A DNA stretch of 64,000 nt, from NCBI RefSeq assembly GCF_022682495.2, contig NC_071391.1:16219680-16283679 (forward strand), given 5' to 3'. Below the pieces are notes generated by a model that was not told where the DNA came from, made no database searches, and saw nothing but the letters and a program-made list of their open reading frames with translations. The number at the start of each line of letters is the position of its first letter. Within the stretch, counting starts at the first letter, position 1. A program made the position numbers and the translations under genes. This DNA comes from Desmodus rotundus. Lineage: Eukaryota > Chordata > Mammalia > Chiroptera > Phyllostomidae. This document shows positions 20,529 to 29,969 of the stretch, one piece after another.

Positions 20529-20529
20529 A

Positions 20530-20925
20530 TGTACCCTTTTCATTTGGCCTGTCTCTGTCTCTTAAGCAAGAATTGGATACAAGTGTTCTTTTTTCATGCA
20601 CAGGGTCTTAACATATTACATAGTAGACACCAGCTGCTCAATCGTTACTGGCCAATTGTTTATACAAAACCCTCTGAGCTTCTCTGTTGAACTCATGGAT
20701 CCAGTCAGTAACAATCTTTATTTGGTGGCCCTTCTTTGTCTTTCCTGTTGTCACCCATCAGCTCCAAGTCACCTTCACTGCCCGAGTGGAAGAAGCCTCC
20801 CTGGAGAAGAGGGGAAGCTAGCCCTCTGATCGCAGCGTACACTGTCTTCCTGGGCTGAGATCTGCCTTGGAGTCAAGCGTGAGTGTAACTAGAAGGGGTT
20901 GTTTCCTCTTGCTAAAGAGGGAGAC
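20530..20925. other. Unique sequence
   Basis: Nothing recognised. Confidence 0.4.
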
Positions 20926-20929
20926 TGGT

Positions 20930-21095
20930 ATTTTCACTTGCCTTGTATTACAAAATTTGTTGCAATAAGGCAATTTAATTAGCACAGCAGTTTGAGGTTT
21001 TACTCGTTACTGTATTTAAGCAATTTTCTGGCACTCCTGCTGTTTTATGGGGCTATAATTTGGATCCCAAATGGAGAAACAATAAGGACAAATAA
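20930..21095. promoter_or_regulatory. Candidate conserved non-coding element
   Basis: Repeat-free AT-rich block with 'caatttaattagcacagc', 'gtatttaagcaattttc', 'gctataatttgg' and 'acaataaggacaaataaagc'. Composition only. Confidence 0.28.
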
Positions 21096-21352
21096 AGCAA
21101 AAAGATGGCAGTGTTATTCCAGGGGTTAAGCTCCTGCACAGCCCAAGGTAAGCAGGGCAACCGTTTCTGCTGGCTTCCTCCAAGGACACTCAGATTTTCC
21201 AGTGTGCTTCCTTGGGTCATTTGCTAAAAATTACCTTGTGTGCCTATTGTATCCAAAACTCAGAGAGCTTATGGGATTTGCTAGGACTTGAGTTCGGATT
21301 GGTTTGTCTCTTTGTAACCAAACAAGACACAAATGTTAGCAGTGGTGTAAAT

Positions 21353-21764
21353 GTGGGAACCATATAGTATCCATGTTGGACAGACGGTGTCCAGTTTTCC
21401 TGGAGCAGAGGATATGGGACATGTGTGGTGTCCATGGAGGCAGGAGGGGACCCAGCTCTCTTGGTGTAGAGGATGTGGGACCATACAGTGTCCATGTGGG
21501 AAGAGGCGCGGTCCAGTGTCTTGGAGTACAGAGTGTGGAACCCTGTGATGCTCATGCAGGAAAAGGGTAGAGACCAGTTTTCCTGGTATAGAGGTTGTGG
21601 GAACCATGTGTTGTTAACATGCAAAGGGGTAGAGTCCAGTTCTTCTGATGTGGAAGATGAGGAGGAACCATACGGCATCTATGTGGGAATGGGTGGGGTT
21701 CAGTTTTTCTGGAGCAGGGAATGTGGGAACTGTTATGTCTATGCAGAATAGGTGGGGGGACAGG
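21353..21764. repeat. 61-bp minisatellite, about 6.7 copies
   Basis: Units start at 21353, 21414, 21475, 21535, 21597, 21659 and 21723, with lengths 61, 61, 60, 62, 62, 64 and a partial last unit. Each reads 'gtgggaacca...tccatg...ggtccagttttcctgg...gaggat'. Units differ at many positions, so the array is old or unhomogenised. A 144-codon minus-strand frame through it is not coding: unit lengths are not multiples of three. Confidence 0.92.
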
Positions 21765-21781
21765 TTTTTTTTTTTTTTTTT
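21765..21781. repeat. Poly(T) run
   Basis: About 17 T residues ending the minisatellite. It could be the poly(A) end of an unrecognised minus-strand retroposon. Confidence 0.8.
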
Positions 21782-21782
21782 G

Positions 21783-21960
21783 CGGCAGACAATGTCTGTT
21801 TTAATGAACTTGGAGTTAAGACTTGGTGGTGAGGGTCTCTCTTGGAAGACCAGACGAGGTGGATAGTGAGAAGCTGGAGGTTTATGGTATCATATAGGTA
21901 ACATTGCATTTAGCCTGAATGAGGTGTTTCAGGTTAAGAGTAGAATCAGGGCAAGTGGCA
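21783..21960. other. Unique sequence
   Basis: Nothing recognised. Confidence 0.4.
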
Positions 21961-21964
21961 TAAT

Positions 21965-22108
21965 AATAGAAACTACCATTTTTTTTGAGCTCCTACCAAG
22001 AGCTAGTCACTGTGCTTAGTGTTTGAATAATCTTATATAATCCTTGCAACAACCCTTGAAGTAGATGCCATCATTAAGCCCGTTTTACAGATAGAATGGA
22101 GATTGATT
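21965..22108 (-). mobile_element. MIR fragment
   Basis: 'tcactgtgcttagtgtttg', 'ataatccttgcaacaaccct', 'cccgttttacagatag' is reverse MIR. Confidence 0.78.
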
Positions 22109-22209
22109 AATTAATTAATTGCAATACTAACTGAGCAGCTGCTGGGCAGTCAAGGTACAGTAGTAGACAATACAAACAAATTACTTTCAAATAGTCACGT
22201 GGAAAGTAA

Positions 22210-22405
22210 ATGATAGGTTGTAGACTCTGATTCTAATGTCTGTATTAATTAGAACTGTCTTTCCTAGCTGTGTGACTTCAGAACAGAAATTTAACTTTGT
22301 CATCAGTTTGCTTATCTATAAACTAGGGATGGTAATATCCAGCTTGTAATCATGAAGTGAGCGTTAAATGAAGGCTTGAAGTATCTGCTGATTAATAAAT
22401 AATGG
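22210..22405 (+). mobile_element. MIR
   Basis: 'cctagctgtgtgacttcag', 'tttgcttatctataaactagg' is forward MIR. With the reverse MIR at 21965 it makes a head-to-head pair. Confidence 0.7.
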
Positions 22406-22550
22406 AGGAATTCTGGTTGTCTCCTTCCTCTGCCAGTGTGACGTTCAGAATGCCTTTTCTCCCATATTCAGGATGAGATTGGGTGTGACAAAATGCAGCT
22501 TCCATGCCCCTACCAGTTTTCTGAGGTTCCACTTTATCCTCATTTTGCAG

Positions 22551-22619
22551 CCAAGACGCCCAATGGCCTCAAACTCCACTTCTTCAAACTCCACTGATTC
22601 CACTGAATCTGAGAAAAAG
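22551..22619 (+). other. Exon-like block A (speculative)
   Basis: A strong acceptor (ccactttatcctcattttgcag region ending 22550) and a donor (aaaaag/gtattt at 22620) bound 69 nt with an open frame of 23 codons, phase 0 at both ends. The predicted peptide is Ser/Thr/Asn-rich and ends TESEKK. No protein family recognised. Such pairs occur by chance, and the repetitive 'ctcaaactccact' content lowers confidence. Confidence 0.22.
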
Positions 22620-22645
22620 GTATTTTTTCCTTTAGTAATTGACTG

Positions 22646-23090
22646 TGCGGTAGGCAGATTTCTAAGATGCCCTCCAATGACCCCACCTCCTAGTACCTAC
22701 TCCCTTCTGCAATCCCCTCTCCTTGAGAGTGGGCTGGATATAGTGACTTGTTTTAACCAATAGTTTATGGCAAAGGTGATGTGATGTCATCTCTGTGATT
22801 AGGTTACAAAAATAGTGACTTTCACCTTTTTAGTCTCTCTATTGCCTAGTCATCTTGCATGCTTTAGTGAAGCAAGCTGCCCTGTTGGAGAAGTCCACGT
22901 GGCTAGGAACTGAGGGTGGCCTCTGGCCAGCCTCCCTCGGGGATCTGACCCCTGCTAACTGTCACGTGAGTGATCTTGGAGGCTGATCCTTCCTTCGTTG
23001 AAACTGAGATTATACAGTTCAGTGGGCACATTGACTACAGCCTGTAAGAGACTCTGGAGTGGGCAGGACTGGGAGCCTTAGGCCTCTTGC
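22646..23090 (+). mobile_element. LTR of MaLR-like type, 3' truncated
   Basis: 'gcagatttctaagatgccc', 'tgagagtgggctggatatagtg', 'gtgatgtgatgtcatctc', 'taactgtcacgtgagtgatc' follow a common mammalian ERVL-MaLR-like LTR. No internal viral genes are present. Confidence 0.6.
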
Positions 23091-23094
23091 ATGT

Positions 23095-24215
23095 CTTGGT
23101 GTACCCTTGTAGGCGGTAGCAGACTTGCTCCTAGTAGGAGACTCAGGAGTAGCAGACTTAGTTAGCCTTCTTTACTTCACTCTAACATTCTCTGTGATAC
23201 TACCTTGTGGTTCTTCTATGTGTTTTTTCACACTTGGTGGTAGCTAGTTATTCCCATATAAATGAGAGATCATTTAGGATGAAAGGGGTGTTTAAGCCCC
23301 AGTTATCGAAGGTGCTCTGTGGAGGTGTTAATATTTCCTGGTTGAAATTTGCTTTTAGAGGATTAGGGTATCACTGGATAAAGCAGGACATTTGAATGCC
23401 ATTGTTTTGACACTTCATAACTCTTGATTTTGTGCAGTTTTCTCCTTGAGAAATGACTATTTATGACCTTTGTCATAATGTTTGATGAAGGCTAATGGTA
23501 CTGATTTCCATTTCTAGTAAAAAAAAAAAAGTTGGAATCTTTTTGGCAATAGTCCATAATACCTACTTTATTATCCTAACAAAGAAACCTCCAAAGTTTC
23601 AGCTTTGACAGCTGCCGTGGGGCATTTGCTGCCATGAGCACCATAACCATACAGTGTTGCACTCATATCATGTAACAAAGATATGGATAGTGCTTGTTGT
23701 GTGCCATGCCCTTCTCTGTGTGTATGTTTACCATGACTGACTCCAGTAATCCTCTCCGTAATCCTCTCCAGTAAACCTTACGAGTTGTGTTGACTGGGCA
23801 TGGCTGAAAGGGGAGCAAAAAATAAACTCATGGCAGAGTCTTTTGAACTGCCGTCAAAATGACAATAAAATGGTTGACTCAAGAAGGCGATGGGTAAAAC
23901 GCCTTGAGTCTAAGATGGATAGGATGAGCCGACAGCGAGATTGGGTGGGACTGGAGTATAGGTTGTAGGTTATAGGAACAGAATGGCAAGAGAAGAGACT
24001 GAAGAGTAGGAGTGAGGGAGGATGAGTAAGGGTAGGTTTTAGCTTATGGGAAATGGGGAGCTGTGGAATGATGTTAAGGGGAAAGTGACACCATTAAATA
24101 CGGGTTTTACAGCAACCCTTCGGAATCAGTGTGGGGGATTGATGACTGAGACAGAAAATCAGTTGTTCTTTTCTACCCTGGTTTATTTTGTGACTGTGTC
24201 TGGCTTGGTTTGCCC
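23095..24215. other. Unique sequence
   Basis: Contains an A12 run (23520-23531), a tiny 'aatcctctcc' duplication near 23755 and a purine-rich stretch 23980-24070. No gene or named repeat. Confidence 0.4.
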
Positions 24216-24220
24216 TTAAG

Positions 24221-24271
24221 GACATTCTGGATGAAGATGGTGGATCAGCCCTGTCTTCCAGAATATTCCAG
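24221..24271 (+). other. Exon-like block B (speculative)
   Basis: Acceptor 'ggtttgcccttaag' and donor 'ttccag/gtaatg' bound 51 nt, 17 codons, open and phase 0, peptide DILDEDGGSALSSRIFQ. It reads on in frame from block A with no stop. The acceptor is weak and no family is recognised. Confidence 0.22.
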
Positions 24272-24279
24272 GTAATGTT

Positions 24280-24555
24280 CTTTGGAGGAATTCTGTACCT
24301 GAACAGTGGTCAATTTTTATTGATGTGATAATTTTCTGCCATTATGAAGCGATGTCTATCGACCTTGGGGACTCACAGATGTGGTAAATTCAATTTGTTC
24401 GAAACCCCAAAATGCCAGGACTCTGCTGGGGAAATAATGAAGGGTCATTTATCCTGCTAAGAGTCTCTTTAAAGGGAATCAATAACCTCGTTGGAAAGAA
24501 AAATTACATCATTTTTATGGGGCCCCTTTCCAGGTGAGTAATGCTCAGTGGGTAT
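24280..24555. promoter_or_regulatory. Candidate conserved non-coding element
   Basis: Repeat-free. Words such as 'gggaatcaataacctcg' and 'aattacatcatttttatgg' suggest constraint, by composition only. Confidence 0.22.
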
Positions 24556-24557
24556 TG

Positions 24558-24780
24558 TAACTGCCACTTACAGACTGCTTCCTCTGGACTGGCTCCGACC
24601 ACAAGCCGATAGACGGGACCTCTTTTCTGTCACGATGGGCTTTATTGCTCCCGCTTTCAGATGAGGATACCGAGGGCCGCAAACGCAACTGGTTCGCCCG
24701 CCGTCACACAATCAGTGAATGGCAAGGGTTTTGAACCTGGGTTTATCAGACACCAAAGACCCTCCACTACACTGTTGTGT
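24558..24780 (-). mobile_element. MIR
   Basis: 'cagatgaggataccgagg', 'gttttgaacctgggttta' is reverse MIR. Confidence 0.65.
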
Positions 24781-24784
24781 CTGT

Positions 24785-25075
24785 GTACAGGTGTGCACGC
24801 ATAAGCGTCTCTGCATGCGTATGATTAGGAAGGTTTCAGAGAGCAAATGGTGAGTCACTGACAGACAACACTCCTCACAGCTGTCTTGTCCACCAGGAAG
24901 CAGTCATATTTCCCAAGGTGGTGGGTTTGGCAGAACAGCTTGCTTCAGAATGACTATTGGAATTGTGTTTTGGAAGTTATCATTTCAAGGGTCAAATCTA
25001 ATTAATTCAATTGATTAAATTACAGCTCTTGAAGTAGGTTATAGTGACTGAGTCCCTCTATTAGCCCTCAGCCTT
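24785..25075. other. Unique sequence
   Basis: Nothing recognised. Confidence 0.4.
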
Positions 25076-25084
25076 GACACACAT

Positions 25085-25335
25085 GTCTCTAACACTTTAG
25101 TGGTGCTTATTATGTGCCAGGCATTATTCAAAGAACTTTTCATCTGTTAATAAATTATTTTAATCCTTACAACACCCTATGAGGTAGGCACTATTCTTAA
25201 TCACCCCCATTTCACAGATTAGAAGACGGAGTCAAGAGAGATTATAAACTTGTCCAAGTTCAAATAATTACGTATCAGAGGTGGGGCTCAAACCAATGCT
25301 GCTTGGCCCTCAAGTCCAAGCTCTGTACTGCCTCT
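25085..25335 (-). mobile_element. MIR, near full length
   Basis: 'cttattatgtgccaggcatt', 'cttacaacaccctatgaggt', 'acccccatttcacagatt' and 'ggtggggctcaaacc' in order. Confidence 0.9.
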
Positions 25336-25339
25336 GTTT

Positions 25340-26435
25340 ATCATTCCCCACCCAGAACCGACTCATCTAAGGGGTCCTCTTGTCCTCCCTAGTACAAGGC
25401 CCATAAAGACAGCTCACAAGTACTTATCTCTACGATGACTCTCCCGATGTTTTCTCTTTTAAGCGGTGAGAGATTTGCCCTGTGGCCCCTGAAGAGCAGG
25501 GCTGCCTAGGCACATAGTTGCTGCAGAGGCTGCCTGACACTAAGGGGGTGGACCTGTCTCTGCCTTTTTTATTCCTCTTCACAAACCTGCAAGAGCCTGG
25601 GTTTGAGATCTGGGATGATGGTAATACATTCTGAGTGGCCCACTGGCTATTCCTTTGCCATGACTAACGTGGTTAACGGGGAGTCGCGGGTTGGAGAAGA
25701 AACTGGCGGCGTACAATGGTAGGGTCAGGCTGCACTTTCTCCGCAGGTGGCAGGTGGAAGTTGAGGTGACCCTCGTGTGCCTCGTGCACGGTTGGAACAT
25801 GAGTCACTTGAAGGCAGGGATGGCAGTGCCTTGCATTCGTGTGTTCCAGTTGGAAGCATAGTGCTCAGCTCATAGCAGATGTTGTGTAAGTTACATCTTT
25901 ATCCACCAGACTTCTGCTGGTCCCTAAAACTCAGAGCATCATTATTTTCTATAGATTTTCCTGATCTCTCACACTTCCTTTTCATCTTTGCAGAACTAAT
26001 TGTCCCTTCATCTGGATTCTGACTGGTGGTGAGAACTTTGGTGAATTGTTTTATCTTATCTTTTTTGGTGAATTTATTTATCTTTGCCTTAGTATCCTTA
26101 AGTTGGGGATAAAGGTATGATCCATCTCTAGAAGAACATTTTAATGAAATAATTATAAGAAAGGCATTCTGTTAACATTAGCAAGATATAGAACTAATAA
26201 TAATAATTTTATCTATTATATAATGAGTTTCCTAAGGACCATTATTTTACATTTCTGTATCTATGTAACTTTGCCAGGAATAACTCTAAAAGAGATTTAC
26301 AGTCGAAGGTATAAGTAATTTGATTATTTTAAGGAAATAGTGATGCAAAGACTGTGGTTCTAGGAACATTTTAATTTTCCTCAGTCGTCTTCCCATCAGC
26401 TGACATGTGAGTAGCCTAAGAGGACTCTGAAAGGT
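25340..26435. other. Unique sequence
   Basis: Includes an (AAT)n scrap near 26195. No coding or repeat assignment. Confidence 0.4.
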
Positions 26436-26439
26436 TAAT

Positions 26440-26560
26440 CATAAGAGAAAATGCTTCTGTTCTCACATTGCTAAATCAGATTAATAAACGCTTTCTCTTG
26501 GCTAATTCTGAGGTCTGGTTAATTTAGTGACACTAATGGTTTTTTTGACAGTCCTGAACT
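26440..26560. promoter_or_regulatory. Candidate conserved non-coding element
   Basis: 'ctaaatcagattaataaacg', 'cttggctaattctgagg', 'ggttaatttagtgacac': dense homeodomain-like words in repeat-free DNA. Composition only. Confidence 0.22.
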
Positions 26561-26564
26561 TGAG

Positions 26565-27305
26565 GTTCTTAGATCCCCCTGCCACGCCCTACTGAGGAAG
26601 GCAGAGACCTAGGAGATTATTTACCACTCCAGGTGAGACCTGTAAAATTCTCAGCCCTGCAATTAGGGATTTTGCATATTCATCGTCAAACGGGTGGGGG
26701 AGGTGTTGTAGCCTGCAGAAATGATGTCTGATGGGAGGAGGGGGTCCGAAGCCAGAAGAAACTGTGAGTGTTTCCTTTGTTGGTGGAGTCCCTCAGAAAT
26801 TGCCCTGAAGTAATTCTGAAAAAAGAAATCCAGTCTCATCCTTCATGTCTTGATCTCTTTGACCCACAGTTAAGCAGGACACACACACTGATTTGGTGAA
26901 ATGGCCTTTATTAATAACACGGATAATGGCTACCATTATTTAGAACAACAACTGAAATCATCTGAAAAGGCTCGTGTTAACCCGTGGCCTTGCTCTCAGC
27001 ATGGATGGCTGGTCTTTAGAGTTTTGGTCTGGCTCTTCTTGTCAGAGGAAATAGCAGGAGAAAGATTGAAGACAGGACATAAGCATATGCTAGCTTATTG
27101 CACAAGCCACATATCGACTCTGCAGACTTTCAACTTGGGGGAGTTTTGTAAGCAGTTTTATTTGGCAGTCCTTTAAACAAATCAGGCCCAGTTTAGCCAA
27201 GGGATCTGTTGGACAAAGGAGGAAATATTCCAACACTTTTGAGTGCACCTGAGGTTGTAGATCTTTGGGATTATCTCATCCCAGGACCACTATCAGTGAA
27301 GTAAG
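26565..27305. other. Unique sequence
   Basis: A 91-codon frame (26901-27176) has no family resemblance and is expected by chance. Confidence 0.4.
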
Positions 27306-27314
27306 TTTTATTTT

Positions 27315-27420
27315 TCATTCACAAATGTAGAAATGGGGTGTTAGAGAGTTGAAGGGACTTGTTCAACGTCACACAGCTGATGAACCAGGCTTGAAACACA
27401 GAACCATCTCCGTTCTTTTC
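27315..27420 (-). mobile_element. MIR fragment
   Basis: 'gtagaaatggggtgttagag', 'caacgtcacacagctgatga' is reverse MIR. Confidence 0.65.
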
Positions 27421-27424
27421 CACT

Positions 27425-27800
27425 GGGCTCTGTTGGGAGCTTGGAGTTCTAAGAGCTACTCCAGCTCATCCTCTCTCACTACTTACAACCTGGTGGATGT
27501 AGAAAGATGGAGAAATAGCAGAGCCGTGCTACCCAGAGTCTGAGGGCCTGTGACTAGTGGCGGAGGGTTGGGAGGAGGGGCTGCCTTACCTGTGGTAACT
27601 GTGCACCAGCATCAGTTCAGACGGTGTTGAAATAATACAGGGGCCAGTACAATTAGGAGTTTTTGCCTCCGCATCCCGTGCACTTCCAAGCATAGGTTTG
27701 CCTCTGGGTTCAGAGTTGCCTTTCTTTTATCATTCTCCTCCCCCGCCCCTCAATTACAGGGGAACTGGTGTGTGTAAACACTGCAAACATCTCTTCATAG
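27425..27800. other. Unique sequence
   Basis: Nothing recognised. Confidence 0.4.
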
Positions 27801-27804
27801 GCAT

Positions 27805-27935
27805 TAGCTGTTTGTTTGGAGAATTAATATATGTTCCTCTGAAGGAGTATTGATTCGAATTGGGTGATTAAAGGCACTCGGTAAAGAACCTGCTCAATCT
27901 ATTCACCTGTGTCCCACTGATTATGGAAAGGGATA
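27805..27935. promoter_or_regulatory. Candidate conserved non-coding element
   Basis: 'ggagaattaatatatg', 'gtattgattcgaattggg' and 'gtgattaaaggcactcgg' in repeat-free DNA. Composition only. Confidence 0.22.
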
Positions 27936-28149
27936 TATCATATCAGTCTTTCCTCATCAAGCAACTCTTCCTTTGCCTCAGCCCCTCTTCTGTGCTGCTG
28001 CCTTAGGACTTTCAACTGGCTAAGAGACAGAATTCATTGTTTCCCGGGGAGGTGTGGAAAGGAGGAACAGGAGGGAGGAGTGCTCCGGAAAGCAGACAAA
28101 AGAACAGCCTCACCTTTTACCTAGTTGCATAAGCTTGGAAAACAGTAAT

Positions 28150-28920
28150 TCCAGTCCCCTTCTTCATCTTCGTCTTCTCTCTCTCTCATCTAATTGTTCT
28201 CTGATTCCATATCCAAAATGTGTTTCAAATAGACTCTCTCTCTGTCCTTGCTCTGGGTGCTGTCCTGGCTCCTGTCCTCGGTGCCCTACCGGCAGTGCCG
28301 TCATAGCCTCTGGATGGATTTTCCCACCTCCAGCATCTCCTCCATCCCTCCGGTCTCTCCTCCACCCTGCCACTGAGCATCTTCTTTCAAATTAAGTTCC
28401 AATGATGTCGGTGATATCTCTTGCTCCCCTGTGTGAAATCCGCCAGCCTCCTCATTGCCAGTAGGATGAATTCTGAACTCAGTAATATTGTCCATGATGC
28501 TTTTCAGAACCCTAAGCTAGCTTATATTAATAGGACGGATTTTTGTTCCCAGCCACCCTCACATACACTGAGTTCTATCACACCGTATGACCTGTCATTT
28601 ACTGAGGAGAGCATTTACTCTCACACTTCTGCATCCTTGCTTTATTTTTTTTCTTGGAAATTCATATTTATCTTCAAGTTGCATCTCAGCCTCTCAAATG
28701 TTAAAGCCTTTGCTGATTTCCTCAGCTCAAGAGCATAACGCTCCCTCATTTGTCCCCCTCCCTCGTGGTATTTTGGATGTAGTCTTACTGACTAGTTTCA
28801 ACATGATCTTCTTAGTACTCTTCTCCCCTGAAATGGGAGTTCCTTGGGGACAGCAGTCATGACTTATTTCATCCTGGAATTTCCGGAGACCACTGGAGTA
28901 TCTAATGTATATTAAATGAC
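28150..28920 (+). mobile_element. L2, long copy
   Basis: 'cctcctcattgccagtagga' (L2 'cattgcctacaggat' block), 'aaagcctttgctgatttcctc', 'gggagttccttggggacagc' in order. The overlapping small reading frames on both strands are shadows. Confidence 0.72.
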
Positions 28921-28984
28921 AGACGAGTATTTCTACTAAAAAACTGACCTTCATCCTCTCTTTTTTGGGGTGGAGTATACTTTT

Positions 28985-29244
28985 TTTTTTTGTCCCACTG
29001 ACTTTGAGCTTGGCAATATGACTTCCTTAGTCAATGCAATGTGAACAGACACGATGTAAACAGAGGTTTAAAATATTCGTGGGTGGCTCTTAGAGCAGAG
29101 TTGAACCAAAGCAAAAGCCTTGACCTGAGTTTCACCCACTGAAGATCTATCTATAAGCAAGAAATAAATGCTGCTGCTTTAAGTCATTGGGCTTCAAGGT
29201 AGCTTGTTACTCAGTATTATTACGGGAACAGCTGACTAATACAG
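28985..29244 (+). mobile_element. MaLR-like LTR, 3' part
   Basis: 'gactttgagcttggcaatatg', 'gcaagaaataaatgctgctgc' (AATAAA signal) and the end 'acagctgactaatac'. Confidence 0.65.
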
Positions 29245-29289
29245 GTGTTCAAAATGTTTTAACCAATACATGGATGAGTAATACAGTGG

Positions 29290-29597
29290 TACCGTATTTT
29301 GCCATGTATAATGCGCACCCACGTTTTTGGCCCAAAGGAAAAAAATCTTTCACTTTAATTTTTTATTTCAATTATTTCTTTATTTATATTTAGAAACAAA
29401 ATTTATATTGTATTCCTGGGTATTATTTTGCATCGGATATCGTTATTGCTTTTGAGTTAACACTTTTAACTCATAAGCATAAATAAAAGAATTAAAAATA
29501 CATATAGATACAGAATTAGTACTAACCATGTATAATGAGCAGCCTTTTTCCCTCAAAAATTTGGGCAAAAAGTGCTCATTATACATGGCAAAATATA
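29290..29597. mobile_element. TIR DNA transposon, non-autonomous, ~308 bp
   Basis: Left end 'cgtattttgccatgtataat' and right end read in reverse 'tatattttgccatgtataat' match over ~33-44 bp with few differences, including 'tttttggcccaaa' versus 'tttttgcccaaa'. The centre is AT-rich with no coding capacity. Superfamily not assigned. Confidence 0.82.
29527..29587. repeat. Strong hairpin in the TIR element's right end
   Basis: Arms 29527-29541 (catgtataatgagca) and 29573-29587 (tgctcattatacatg) are perfect complements, 15 bp, and pairing continues inward with ctttttcc-like against aaaaag. The loop is A/C-rich. Size fits a pre-miRNA-like fold. Confidence 0.85.
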
Positions 29598-29612
29598 GGA
29601 GAAGTAGGATGA

Positions 29613-29966
29613 TGCTATGATCCGAATGTTTGTGCCTTCTAAAAATTCATAATTTGCAACCCTAGTCCCCAGAGGTGATGGTATTAGGAGGTGGCGCCTT
29701 TGGGAGGGATGTGAGTCATGAGGGTGGAGCCCTCATGAATGGGATTGACTTTTACACAAGAAACAGCACAGGTGGTGTTAAACCCTTCCTCCAGGTGAGG
29801 ACACAGCAAGAAGGTGGCTATGAACTAGAAAGAGTGCCCTCATCAAAATGTGACCTTGCTGATGCCTGGGTCTTGGACTTGACAGCCTCCAGAACTATGA
29901 GGAATAAATATTTGTTGTTGGTCAATATGTAATATTTTGCTGTAGCAGCTCAAGCAGACTGAGACA
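29613..29966 (+). mobile_element. MLT1 LTR, complete
   Basis: Begins 'tgctatgatccgaatgtttg', then 'gatggtattaggaggtgg', 'gagccctcatgaatggga', 'gaggacacagcaagaaggtgg', 'gcctccagaactatgagg' and 'aataaatatttgttg'. Solo ERVL-MaLR LTR without internal genes. Confidence 0.9.
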
Positions 29967-29969
29967 GAG

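Noticed and set aside
21244..21678. 144-codon minus-strand frame and overlapping plus frames through the minisatellite
   Set aside because: The repeat units vary from 60 to 64 bp, so the peptide periods change frame. The openness comes from low stop-codon content of the repeat, and there is no promoter or family match.
28054..28395. Overlapping 113- and 69-codon frames on both strands
   Set aside because: Both lie in an L2 fragment rich in C/T/G and are shadows.
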